A stretch of DNA of 64,000 nucleotides from Isoetes taiwanensis (lineage: Eukaryota > Streptophyta > Lycopodiopsida > Isoetales > Isoetaceae): contig JAJEKV010000311.1 of assembly GCA_021234155.1 (NCBI GenBank), positions 62,001 through 126,000 of the forward strand, in the 5' to 3' direction. Shown one piece after another: positions 23,901 through 34,833 of this stretch (the first letter of the stretch is position 1; every line of letters begins with the position of its first letter). The position numbers and the translations under genes were made by a program. Under the pieces are notes generated by a model that made no database searches, had not been told where the DNA came from, and saw only the letters and a list, made by a program, of their open reading frames with translations.

Positions 23901-24702
23901 ATCATCTCGAGGGGAGAGTTAACCTCCTCTTCTATATATTCGGATACCTATGTTCTTATGTAAAAGGGAGTTTCCCCCCAATATCTTTAGGTCCAATACA
24001 TGTGCATTTTCCTTAAAATCAAGTAGCAGAAGAGCTAAAAATCTAACCTGACCTCGGCAATAGGAATTTGAAGTAGCTAGTTCCTCTATAAAACTTCTTA
24101 ACCTGAGGTCATCAGACGTAAGAGAACCTGCCTCATCTAAGGCCTCACTTGTTGCCACAGATTTTCTTGTCTGCAAGAAGGTAACAATCTTGTTCAACAT
24201 TTCCAGCTAGCCTTCAGAAAATTCTCTATGTTCAATGATGAAAAAAGTCCCTGCATTGTAATAGACGAGCAAGCCAGAAGTTGAGTATCTTACCTGTTCT
24301 AGAAGCCAAAGAATAATGCCTGCGAACTCCACAATTCCAAGATAATTGTCAATCCAGCTAGCATTTTTTGGTGCACTGACGTTACGCACTGGTGCACTTA
24401 ATATATTATTTGTTGCTAAAACTTTAACTGCGTCTAAAATACTCGCATCTGAAGGAATTTCAATCACTGCAGGGATTAACACTAGAAATGTGTTAGATTT
24501 GGACCGACCTATTAACAAGCAAAACTTTACAACTATGCATGTATCATTTTGCAGCCATAGGTTGAATAAACTTTATTTTTCAAATACGGAATGAATGAAC
24601 TAACAACTATTCAAAACCTGAATTACCTTCTCCATGGACAACGTGAGGAAAGGCTGAGACTGGAATCCTCTCAAAAACCGAGTTGAGGCACGGGATCGCC
24701 AT
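20986..24702 (-). CDS. KING1: KING1-like CBS-domain protein (SnRK1 gamma-type subunit), six exons
   Basis: Regulatory gamma-type subunit of the plant SNF1-related kinase, an energy-sensing complex. Exons on the minus strand are 24702-24627, 24466-24294, 24206-24048, 22524-22249, 22117-21957 and 21247-20986. All introns are GT-AG and all phases agree, giving 368 residues with no stop. Family landmarks are LNSVFERIPVSAFP, NASWIDNYLGIVEF, GSFRWAPFLPVQK, LLLLSKYQIKSIPVV, FITQSGVIHVL, LSEVGLPLMSADKVIK, EHRIGGVPVV, ISVRDVRFLLT, IHRIYIVDENKNLQGV, TLRDIISKFV and GYFGDFL, covering four CBS motifs. The start is the first ATG after an in-frame TAG, so about 45 N-terminal residues of Arabidopsis KING1 have no counterpart unless an upstream exon exists. 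The C-terminus stops right after GDF, lacking the usual dozen residues. Confidence 0.88.
23679..23821. repeat. Hairpin 1 in KING1 intron 3
   Basis: AAACAGCTGCTG at 23679-23690 is matched by its exact reverse complement CAGCAGCTGTTT at 23810-23821. Inner pairs include ACCTCCAC with GTGGAGGT and GATTATC elements. It abuts hairpin 2 directly. Confidence 0.6.
23822..23929. repeat. Hairpin 2 in KING1 intron 3, about 108 nt
   Basis: The arms 23822-23873 and 23878-23929 pair over about 52 positions with roughly nine mismatches and a 4-base loop (TGCC) between GGCC boxes. The outer arms are GAGGAGGT and ACCTCCTC. The length and pairing resemble a miRNA foldback or a very short MITE. Confidence 0.65.
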
Positions 24703-25459
24703 AGCTGAGGCCTCGTTAAAGAGGGAGGAGCTATTCTAAGAGAATGCATCGTGAAAAAACGTAAGCGGGGACCCGCAAACATGTCTTGAGCCACCATGCT
24801 TTCCGAAAGTGATCAACAGTAAATTACAAAAGCTCAGCTTGCCAGTAAAAATCGAAGAGGGAATAAATTATTGATTCCTATGGAAGTGCCTTTTTGCACT
24901 TGGTTTCCTTCTGTTCAAACGGATTACTTTTCCATATTCTGAACTTATCACGAACTTGAGATACCTGAAGCTATTGCACGGTAATCGGCATTGTTCCTAA
25001 CATTTGTGGATATTTGTGTAGAAATCTTGTTGCAACCTAACCGCAACAATTTTGCAACCGTAGCACCAAAGCTTCCTCTGCAAGACAACTGCCTTTGTTG
25101 GCTATGTCTAGACCTTAACAAACAAAATTCTAGCAAAAGAAACGAATGACAATTTTGGAACATCTCCATGGAGCTAAACGAAGATGATGCTAATACTCAA
25201 GCTTTTACTTTAGAAATTGTGCATTCCTTCAACCCTTTGCTGTACAACTAGGATGACCTCAATTTATACTCCTTGATAGCCCAATTTGTAGTCCTTGCAA
25301 TATCTTGAGAAAAAAAGTACCACCTCATTTCTCCTACAACTCTCATCCACTTTACTCTCAGCCATGTCAGGTGCACCTATGAGATGAGGATAAGGCAACC
25401 TTCTCACCTAACCGTACTTGGAACAACTTGTTAATGTGGCTTCCCATGAAGGGGAGAAT
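24703..25459. other. Upstream of the KING1-like gene; no further gene seen
   Basis: This would hold the promoter, and possibly an upstream first exon, of the KING1-like gene. No TATA box or exon could be fixed. It contains a partial repeat copy (25164-25265). Confidence 0.4.
25164..25265 (+). repeat. Partial direct copy of 26446-26545
   Basis: The shared string is GCTAAACGA..GATGCTAA..CAAGCTTTTACTTTA..TTCA..CCTTTGCT..AACTA. It belongs to the same repeat family as the arm at 26166-26458, in the same orientation. Confidence 0.6.
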
Positions 25460-26160
25460 CATCATAATCCCTAATAACCTTAATTGTTCACTTAATTCCC
25501 AAAAAGCCCTTTGTATTTTTGAAATTCCCAAAACGCCCTTAATTCTTAAGTATTTTCTCAAATAGCCCATTGTATCCAAAAAATCACCAAAAAGCACGTA
25601 TTTACATAGAGGATCATTTTTTACGAAGGAAGTGTTTCTTATAGAGACAATAATTTGGAAAATAAATTTCAGAAAATCATTATGAATGTAGTTGCAGAAA
25701 TTCTGCAACTACGTTAATTTTGTCCGACATTACCATAACGTGTGATGCTTTCTATCCCTATCTTCTATCTTATCCCACTTTCTTTTAGGTCTGCCAGGAG
25801 GATGACATGTTGCAGAGGCAGCATTTCGTTATTTTCAAGAAGTTGAATATTTGGAGGATAAATAGCTCCAACATATCAATAGCAAAATGAGCTTTATAAG
25901 TAACCTGGATGGGTATGAAGCAGCTTCTCCACAAGATGCCCACAAAGCGTTTTCTTCAATATGATTTTTGTAAAAGCATTAAATTAGTTGGCTTCGATAA
26001 TTTCTAGTATTGGAATGATAGGCTTATCTCTAGTGATTTTTAAATTGCAAAGGGCTATTTGGGAAAATACTTAAGAACTAAAGGCATTTTGGGAATTTCA
26101 AAAATACGAAGGGCTTTTTGGGAAATAAGTCAACAATTAGGGTTATTTTAGTAAATTTCC
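25460..26160. repeat. Foldback element with about 115-bp inverted arms
   Basis: The arms 25460-25575 and 26045-26160 are reverse complements over about 115 bp, with few mismatches. Both contain the AT-rich strings TTTTGAAATTCCCAAAA and TTCTTAAGTATTTT. The loop of about 470 bp has no coding content. The structure fits a foldback or MITE-like element. Target duplications were not resolved. Confidence 0.7.
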
Positions 26161-26165
26161 CTTGT

Positions 26166-26458
26166 TCCAATACATGGCATCATTCATCTTGGAGCAATAC
26201 ATCTTCGATTTTATGTTCAACTTGTATAGATAGATAGTAGATACATATATGACATATCGTTGGCTATCACTCTTGTACACATTTCCCTGTCATAGTTGTC
26301 TTATCTATCTATCTAGTGTAAATGCCACCTATCTACTCCTATAGACAATCATGGCCAGTAGTTCCTTTTCATATTATTTTGATACAATAAACTAGCATCA
26401 GGTTGGTCAGTTATTAGTTGTTAGTTACGTAATATTGACTAATGTAGCTAAACGAGGG
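26166..26458 (+). repeat. Repeat arm, inverted partner at 30600-30893
   Basis: About 290 bp matches the reverse complement of 30600-30893 along its whole length, at about 75-80% identity by eye, for example CATAGTTGTCTTATCTATCT and GGTTGGTCAGTTATTAGTT. It may be a long terminal inverted repeat or one of several dispersed copies. Confidence 0.75.
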
Positions 26459-27389
26459 TGATGCTAACAATCAAGCTTTTACTTTACATGTGTTCATTCT
26501 TTCAATCCTTTGCTATATAACTAAAAATAAAATTGAGGTCCTCAGATTCCCTAAGGTGGGAAGGCGTATTTGTCTTGAAACTGCTACTTTGGTTTTTTCT
26601 TTTTTTCTTTTTCCTTTTTTTTTTTTGCCCTTGAGCATTGTGTATATGCTTTTATGGTTTGGTTTTTTTGGATATGGTGACTATTTTGGAAATATAGGGC
26701 AACTAATTTTTTGGGGGTTTTCTGTAGTAATAGTTAGTATGGTTTGATCGGATCATGGCAGGCAGAGCATGCTTTTTGGAGTTGCTATTCTGATATACTC
26801 TTATCCCTTTGGAGCAGATTCGCGTATTTGGTGCTTGTGGTTCATGCCTGAGGATCCGACGAAGCCATTCTTATTTGATGTTACTTTGTTGGTCTTGAAA
26901 CATGTCAGTTCCTCTTCCTCGTAAGCTTTTATGCAACTCGATTCTGTTGCAAATATGCTTGGCTTGCTCTTAGAAGCAGATTGATCTTATTGTGGTCTTT
27001 ATTTTTCATGTTTTTTGCTTACAGATGGGTTCCATGATGACGAAAACACAGTTGCAAGTGATGTGGTGGAATCTGTATTTATATGACAAATATTGGACAC
27101 CGTGAGCAACATTAATTGTTGCTCAATTTATGGCTGACCTGAATGGATGTTGGACGTCGATGGCAATCAGTGGGCCAAGCTACCATAACCAGAGCCGCAC
27201 TTAGCAGGGCAAGGGCTCTTATGCATAGGAATATGTGCCATTATGACATCCTTTGGTGATCATGGATGAATGGGCATTTGAATCACTGATCCAGAGATAT
27301 GAACTCTCTTATAGTTTTGTGTTTTTATTTTTGTGTAAGTTCTAATTTGTGTTTTTTTTTTCTTTTTTTTTCTTTTTTTTGTTATGTTA
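26459..27389. other. Non-coding between repeat arm and DUF7869 relic
   Basis: Holds T-rich tracts (26590-26630 and 27350-27380). No exon was recognised. Confidence 0.5.
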
Positions 27390-28740
27390 TGTGATGGCGA
27401 GGTGATGGCGCTATCATAGTTCTTGAGTATGTAGGAGGCCATTTTACAGTGCCCAAAACATCAGCTCCAGATTGTGTGACATCCTTGCACAGCAATGCGG
27501 CACTTGCATTGAAGTTGGCACTCACCAATAGCAACATCCCTGAGGGACCTTTGTTGAAGCTGCTCCCCCGAACACTGATGTTGCAATTAGACAATGCTTC
27601 TGGTCAAAACAAGAATAGGTATGTATTCTCCTATCTTTCATGCCTAGTATATCTTGGTGTGTTCGAGGAGATAGAGTTGAGTTTCATAATGCCTGGCCAT
27701 ACACACAAGGACATCGATGCCCTATTTGGCAACTTCTCCTCCACTCTAAAGAAGGCTGAGGTGCTGACCATGCCTGAATTGCTATATGAGTTCCACACAT
27801 GCAACCTGAATGCACATGTGCCCTATATTGTTGATAGAGTGCCAGATTGGAAGGGGTTTATAGAAGGGTACATTCCCGATGGGGATGACAGATTGACTGG
27901 ACACCATCCCCCTATACTTTCAAATTCGCTATGAATGGTAAGTGGCCCGTCATGCACTACAAAACCCGTCAGTGTTTCTTGGATTGGCTACATATATGGG
28001 GTATAAAAATGTGGAAAAAAGGGGAAGATAGAAGGTCTATGATGCCGACTGGAAGCCCTAAGCTGCTGCCACCGAAGACATCAGTAAAAGATCTTGGCTA
28101 GTTACTAAACAGCATCCATAAGCATATACTACATTGGGTTGCAATCTTGACAAGCAAGAAGGGGACCCCAGAAACAGCCAACTATTCCGCACAGTTCACG
28201 GGTACGATTGAGTATTGGATGGGTCTTTTGCAGAAGCTAAGGAAGATCTCATGCACGGAAGCAGTTATGAGGACTTTGGCCATGCACCAGGCAAAACGAG
28301 CTCAGCTACCAGATATGGTGGCAGTAGTGGGGCCAATTGCAAGCATCACTCCTCCCTACGTGGGACCGTTGAAGGACAAGCCCATACCAGAATTCAATCC
28401 ATTCAAAGCGTGAAGAAGGGTATGTTCATTATGGCGCATCCTGATGACGTGTTATATCCCACCTGAGTAGAATACGCTACTGAGGAGCCGCAAATGGACG
28501 ATAAGAAGGAGAATTTCGAGACCGGTCCAGATGACTTGGTGGGAGCCTGCCCTCGTGAGGAACCAAGTGTATCCAGCCAATTATGTTAATCGTTGGAAAA
28601 AAAGATGGAGGCCAATGACTTCTAGTGACTGCATTGAACTAGAGACAATTGACTTTGGTTGGGCTCCGTCAAGTAGGAAGAAGCTCCCTAATGCTATCAA
28701 GATTCCAATGCTTCCAACACTCGCTGGGGATGTTAGCTAG
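27390..28740 (+). pseudogene. DUF7869-type protein, degraded
   Basis: The open frame around 27390-27934 carries the signature of a family common in non-seed plants and some other eukaryotes: LMLQLDNASGQNKNRYVF, FSYLSCLVYLGVFEEIELSF, then IMPGHTHKDIDALFGNFSS and MPELLYEF. Family members usually read DNC..ENKNR and GHTHEDID. The C-terminal part (28147-28740) is spread over frames: PPYVGPLKDKPIPEFNPF, then KKGMFIMAHPDDVLYP one frame over, then VYPANYVNRWKKRWRP. Stops near 27932, 28098 and 28411 break it. Function is unknown. The acidic residues could mark an RNase-H-like (transposase-type) fold, which is only my inference. It lies between the two inverted repeat arms. Confidence 0.7.
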
Positions 28741-29720
28741 TGTATAAAAACTGTTATTGAAGCATGAATCTGAAAAATGGTCCATAAATTCAAGTTTTGT
28801 CCGAAAATAATGAAATTGTGCTTTACTCTAGAATAGGTAAGCATGCTCATGGACATTTACCTTAGTTCAAAGATAGAACGTTTTCCAAAATGTTGCAAAT
28901 AAGTATTGCAGAGTCCAACTCAGTCTAAGAATAGAAAGTTTTCTAAAATATTGCAAGCAAATGTTATCGAGTATTCCAAATGCTCACGGGTATGCATCTC
29001 AGTCCAAAAATACATGCTTATTATGTGCACACCTCAGTATAAGAATAGAAGATCTCACTATGGGTGATACTTTGAACTTGATAATAAGTCCAGTCCCTAG
29101 GGTCAAGTCGACATTTTGAGTTCACTGGTAGAGCCAATGATAATAAGTCCACTGTCGACAGTTTTGGAGAGGGACAGTTGACGTTTATTGCTAGGGCCTT
29201 CGTTGGGGCAGGCTACTTCTGGGAAGGGGGTTAAAGGTATGTCTTTTAGTATCATCACCCTCCTTCTACGTGATGAAACGGTGCAAGTACGTAGTCAAAT
29301 CTGACTAGGATATGACCTCTGAAACATAAATCACGTGAGTTGCTAGGTTCTTGAAGGATTTACGTTTTGGAGGTCGAGAGTTTTTGAATTTGAGACGTGG
29401 GCGAGAAGTTGAGTTGAAAACATGAAGCAATAAGAACTGATGAAATGGAGTTTGAATCTATCCTCCTTCCAATGTGGCAATTAGAAATAAGTGCGATTTT
29501 TGCAGTAGTAAGATTGTGTAGGATCATTCGGGATGGCCGATAAAGTCAAACTCTATTTTTTCAGTTCCCATGTCTCCATATGCATGTTTAGAGATTGTGC
29601 ACTAAGTTGTCCATGAAAATAACCACATTTCAGCCTCTCAAACTTAAAGCCTGTGAGTTGCTAAGTTCTTGAAGCGTTTAGCCATGGCAAAGCATACTTT
29701 GGCATGACATAGAAATACTA

Positions 29721-29808
29721 TCCATCCATCCATCCATCCATCGATATGTCTGTCTGTCTGTCCGTCTGTCTATCTGTCTGTCCGTCCGTCCGTCCGTCCG
29801 TCCGTCCA
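29721..29808 (+). repeat. Compound tetranucleotide microsatellite
   Basis: A run of (TCCA)n is followed by (TGTC)n and (CGTC)n with single-base interruptions, about 88 bp in all. Confidence 0.95.
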
Positions 29809-30039
29809 TTTTGTATCCTTGTAAGGACTAACCCTAAATCCTCACATACATAGTGGTAAGATAACTAAGATATTCTCGGTCTTCTCTTGAACATATCATC
29901 ATTGTAAGATCATAGTAAAGTGCTCTTCATAAATATAGCTGTGATAAGACCAAATTTGTGATGATGCTCTTCCAGCAGACGCTTAATTGATTAAGAACAA
30001 ATTTGCATCCAATACTGGAAAGAGTGATGGGAGTTGAGG

Positions 30040-30091
30040 ATGAAGATTTTGCAATTAATATTGGCATGAAGATTTTGCAATTAATATTGGC
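30040..30091 (+). repeat. Perfect 26-bp tandem duplication
   Basis: ATGAAGATTTTGCAATTAAT and the following six bases occur twice without a gap (30040-30065, 30066-30091). Confidence 0.95.
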
Positions 30092-30599
30092 ATACAAATA
30101 AACAATGTAATGGCCATGAGGATTCTTCTTTATATATCATTCTTTCCTGGTGCATTTGATTAATCCATTGCACTTGTTCTCTTTGCATTTCAGAAGCCTC
30201 ATCTGCACTTACTGGCTTTGTCTATGATAATTCTAAGCTATTCGTGTATTCAAGCCTCTGTAAAGATCCTTTGAAATCCATCTTTCTTTGCTAACGGAGC
30301 AAGGAGTAGAACATAAAAAATGAAAACACTTAACTTTATATGTAGATCAACAATATCAAGCAATAGAGTAGGATTTAAAATTGGCACAAAAAAGCTCATC
30401 CATTTCTAGTTTTCCTTTCTTTTTGCATGTATCCTACCATATCATTGTCTATGTGGCTATCAATTCCTTCACTGGTATAATGAAGGAAAATAGGGCAGGT
30501 TATTCGGGCGTGCTTTACTTGTCCGCAAATGACATTCAATGTAGTCGAATCTGGTCTTATATCACACATAGAAATAGAAATGTCATGCCATCAACAAGC

Positions 30600-30893
30600 T
30601 CCCTCTTCATAACCATGGCTAACATTACATAAGTAAGAACTAATAACTGACCAACCTGGCATTGGTTCATTGTATCAAATAATATGGAGAAGAACTACTG
30701 GTAGCGACTATTGGCAGTGACTATTTGAGGATGTAAATAAATGGCATTTACATTCATTAGATAGATAAGACAACTATGATAGGGATATATGTACAAGAAT
30801 GATAGCCAAACTTTATTTGATATCTGTATACACGGGAAACATGAAATCGAAGATATAGTTCTCTAAGATGACTAATGCCATGTATCGTGACAA
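30600..30893 (-). repeat. Repeat arm, inverted partner of 26166-26458
   Basis: Reverse-complement copy of the arm at 26166-26458. Similarity fades past both ends. Confidence 0.75.
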
Positions 30894-31369
30894 ATTTGGG
30901 ATTCTTTTCTTACGCTATTGCAAGGAGCACAAATTGGACTGAGTATCGTCAAATCCTGCTTTATCATCAAATCTTAGTTTGGATATGGAATATGCCAAAT
31001 AAGAACAAGTCTCAGTCCTCAATATGATTGCTCTAAAATAAGAATACCCAGCATAGAAAATACGCTTTGGAACCTATGATTTAAATGTTAAATACATAAT
31101 GGTCTTGCCTAAATAATGTATAATATGAAAGAGCATGATTTTTACATCAATGATCGTACAACAATATGAGTTTGAAACAACATATACTTTCAAATAGAAA
31201 CACATTATGAGCCTCTAAACGATTATACAAATGTGACAGAATCTCCTTGGGAATCAAACCCAAGCATGGACATAGAGCCGAAAAACTGAAAATATGTCTG
31301 AGGTCTTTGCATGCTACTCCATGGACCTACCAATATACAATGCAATCTATGAGCTCAATACACAGCAAA

Positions 31370-31815
31370 TTCTCCAAAATGCCCCTATTACTAAAATGCC
31401 CTACGAAGGGCATTTTAGGAAATGCCCTACGAAGGGCATTTCAGGTAATATGGTGATATAGTTGTTGTAGCTCGTCAAATGCAAAAATTGTCTTCATGAT
31501 AGATCATGATATGATCTTTCCAAAAAGATCAGATTCATCTAAATTGGAGTTGAAATTCACAAGTTATGCTCTTTTGAGTTGTCTTTTAAAACCCGTATTG
31601 AATGCACCATAACTTGAAGATTTCAATTCCTTTTTAGATGATTCTACTGCATTGGACAGGCCTCAATGTCATCTATAAGTTTTGTGAAGACCACTTTCAT
31701 GTTTAATCAGTCACAAAGAAGTTATTACCATTTTAGCCAAACACCCCATTTTTAAGGGTATTTTGGTAATTTTTATAAAATATAGGGGCATTTTAGTAAT
31801 TTTCCCTTCATTTTA
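31370..31815. repeat. Inverted repeat with AAAATGCCCCTAT ends
   Basis: AAAATGCCCCTATTACTAAAATGCCC near 31376 is mirrored by the block around 31780-31810 (GGGGCATTTTAGTAATTTTCCC). The pair ..AATGCCCTACGAAGGGCATTT.. also occurs twice near 31397-31443. The ends resemble those of other foldback or LTR remnants in plants. Confidence 0.5.
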
Positions 31816-32083
31816 TAATCTCAATCTTCATCCTCAAAGAAACTTCATCTCGTAATTTCACGTCATCATGATTAAAATCATCATGGCAAATGTGTGATGG
31901 TGCCATCACCTTGCCATGAAACTTTAGAACGCATCACCTTGCCTCCCCCTTCCATGGCCATGGGTGAGAGCACCTGTCAAGGATATTTTTAGTTTATCCA
32001 GTCTCCAAAGATACTTCACTGATTGCTGCAATTTCGAAATCGTTGTCTTTGCGTGGTCCATCTTGTCATGAATAATACAAACA

Positions 32084-32097
32084 TTTTTTTTTTTTTT
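32084..32097 (-). other. Poly-T tract, probable 3' end of a minus-strand retroposon
   Basis: Fourteen Ts are followed by GAGGGTAAGATTTTTATTTTTTTATT, like the tract at 55600-55628 that ends a minus-strand LINE. The body of such an element (32110 onward) is not recognisable. Confidence 0.4.
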
Positions 32098-33914
32098 GAG
32101 GGTAAGATTTTTATTTTTTTATTAATATATAAATGGTACAAGGCCCTTATTCACCCAATTAGTGAAGGACATAGTAGGATACACAACCAGCTAATGCAGT
32201 ACTTTATTGGAGCTCTCTCAACCTCTTCCTTGCTCATTAGTACTATGGGGGCCACTGCTATTCCAAAAAGTACCATAGCAATGGCTGCAATCTCTTCCCA
32301 ATGTCCAAGTACTATGGAAGATAATTCCTCAATTTTCTGCAATCAGCTACTTATGAAACCTCCATAATGCTCCACTAACCTCAAAAAAAAAACTAGCCCT
32401 AAGATAATCAATTTAAAGCTTGCTTCTGTAGATTGTCATGGACAACAATACTATGCAAAGGACTCCACTCTGCTACTACACCCAGAGCTAAAATTCCCAT
32501 GAAGTTCCTCCCTCCGAAAGTTGCAACCGTTCAAGTGATGACTGATAGAAGAATACTACCTAGTTACCACCATAAACACCTGTGTTGGAATTAAGAGCCA
32601 AGTGTAGTCCATCTGCATCTAACTCCAGCAGGCTTGTACCATCTGAATGAGAAACATCCATGAATCTGGCAGACCCTGCCTCCTTTTCAATCTATTCTAT
32701 TCGTGTTTAAGCTTGGTAAGTTTTCCTCACCCATCTTTCAGTCTCTTGGTGATAGACAAGGTTTTAGTTGGAATATTTGGATTCTTGCAACATTCGGCAG
32801 CAGATTACTGGAAGCCATATCAGTGTGGCCTGACCTTGCACTCACTGCAAGGTTTTGCAGTTCTGGCTCTCTATGCAGATCGATTTCAAATATATCCAGA
32901 TAGGACTTTATTGCTAGCCATATAGTTACAGGGATCTCATTTTCACTATAAAGCGCACTCAATGTGGCTCTTGGTAATGTATTTAGATCTGTACTGATGG
33001 GCTTAAGATTTATTCAGAGTAGAGAGCTCCATCCTCGCGCAGTTGGAGCAAGCTCATGAAATGATTAAGTTGACAGGCTGTCATTCAGATTTGGGTGCTT
33101 GTTGCTGAACCCATTGTGATGTTAGTGGTGCTTCCTCAATGGGGACTATATAGAGGCTTATGTGTCGAGTGTGAGAAATATATTCAGGCAACTTTTGGAA
33201 CTCGGTTACTCGTGCTATCATGCTATCAGGTGGTACAAGTTTGGGGGCATTTGATCTGATCCATATGAGGTTTTGCATAGTATCAGGTCCGTCCTTGCAC
33301 CTCTATGTAGCCAGTTTCCTTCCTCTCTGCTAAGGTATGTTAGCTAAAGATCTGAAGGGCTTTGGGTGCACACGAAGCTCTATTTATCTTGTGACTAATG
33401 AGTCTTTGTCTGCTGGGAATTGCTATCTATATGGAAGATGTAGTTATGAAACTGGTGTCTATACTAGGTCTTGAGTGGGTTACCTAAATATGTCCACTTT
33501 TCACGTGCTTATTATGAAGCAAGTAGTGTTCTTAGGATGGCTTTCAATTAGGCCCGTGATCTTCTATCCCAGCTAGAAGAAGCTTTTGTACAGATGGCAC
33601 TGTGAACAATGGTATGTGTAGGGCTATATATCTTTAGGAGACGGGAGGCTTCTACTGTACGTATGCTTGGCACCAGTAGCCCACCGAACTTACAAGCATG
33701 AAACTGACTCCACACACCACACTGAAGCTCTGTCTAAATTCGTGCAACTGTGCTTAGAGCTCTGCCAACATAGAAGAAAAGGAGACGATCCTCAAGAAAC
33801 TGTTGTCGGCCATGGCCGGCAGCCCCTTTGCCGCTGGTCAACGCGCCCCCTTTTTGGTCGTTGGCGCACATTTGCTCTTACATATTGATACCTATGGGAG
33901 TATAATCTCCACGA

Positions 33915-34358
33915 TCAGTACTGGGTTCGACAGGAGGCTTGCTCTAATCTGTGTACTCTTCTCTGCTCATGCAATATCCTCCTTTCTGCCTCATCCTTTG
34001 TCTTCAACAACTTGGAACAGATGACCGTGCATGTATCACATTTAGAGAATGCAATCCTCTTTGCGATACTGACATCACTAAAGCTCCGTTCCCATGTTCT
34101 ATGAAACCCCGTTGACGAGACTTTCTTGCATGTTAGTGCCATAACTTCTACATTCACCTCCTCTAGGATGCTCATTTTCGTAAACATTGCAGGCAACTTC
34201 CTCACGTTCTCCCAGATGCCATCTTCGATTCTCCAACTACGGTGAGGCAAGGATTCACACTTCTCTCTCACAAACATGGAGAACACAATTTCGGAGGCCA
34301 AGGTAGAAGCACGAGGCTTCGTACTACCACAATTGCCGTGCTCTACTTTTGCAAGCAC
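33915..34358 (-). pseudogene. DUF7869-type protein, N-terminal fragment
   Basis: A 147-codon open frame ends in FSKCDTCTVICSKLL, KDEAERRILHEQRRVHRLEQ and SCRTQY. A cysteine-containing FxxCDxCT segment followed by a charged helix is what I know upstream of the DUF7869 core. The core itself does not follow on this strand. The fragment lies opposite in orientation to the C-terminal relic at 27390-28740, so the two are not simply halves of one gene. Confidence 0.5.
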
Positions 34359-34833
34359 CTTCCATGTGCTGTGCCTTCCATTTTAGATACCCTGACTATC
34401 ATGCCTCCACGATGTAAAGACTCTTGCTTTTGTCGAGTCTGTTGTAGCGATTAGGACGTTACACTACCTATCAACTACAAAAACTACCTTTTGCACATCA
34501 TCCTTTTTGCACTTATGCTCTTGTAAACAATAAAAATCTGAATTCAACCTAGCACTCCCCAAAATTCCAAGACACTAGCTTCGTAATGCAGAAGGGTCTG
34601 GTGGCTACTGTTCCAAATCTATGGAGTGACCATTAGCACACGATGCTTCTACTTGATCAGTCTAGGGCAATCTAGATGTTATAGGAAGTGTTGTAACAAT
34701 GGTAGTTGTGGCTGGAACCACAGGGGGAACATACTCATTAAGAAGAGGTTGTAGTGCTAAAGCTGTTTCTCTGACGGACAACTCTTTTCATACGAGGTAT
34801 GGACCACCCACCATAAGATACTTCCAATTGTTC

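Larger units (their letters stand above)
28741..30599. other. No gene seen; repeats only
   Basis: AT-rich. It contains an imperfect repeat of about 58 bp (28862-28975), the microsatellite at 29721-29808 and the tandem pair at 30040-30091. Confidence 0.5.
30894..33914. other. No gene recognised
   Basis: AT-rich sequence with an inverted repeat (31370-31815) and a T-tract (32084-32097). Short open frames at 32151-32962 have no known match. Confidence 0.4.

Noticed and set aside
24600-24797. Open frame MVAQDMFAGPRLRFFTMHSL as first exon of the KING1-like gene
   Set aside because: The neighbouring frame reads LNSVFERIPVSAFP, which matches the family and joins in phase to the next exon. The longer frame does not.
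29721-29808. CRISPR-like or regulatory array
   Set aside because: Simple tetranucleotide repeats without spacers in a eukaryotic context; it is a microsatellite.
26166-30893. Interpretation of the inverted arms as a proven complete DNA transposon
   Set aside because: No target duplication could be fixed, and a partial third copy exists at 25164-25265 outside the pair. Kept only as a hypothesis.
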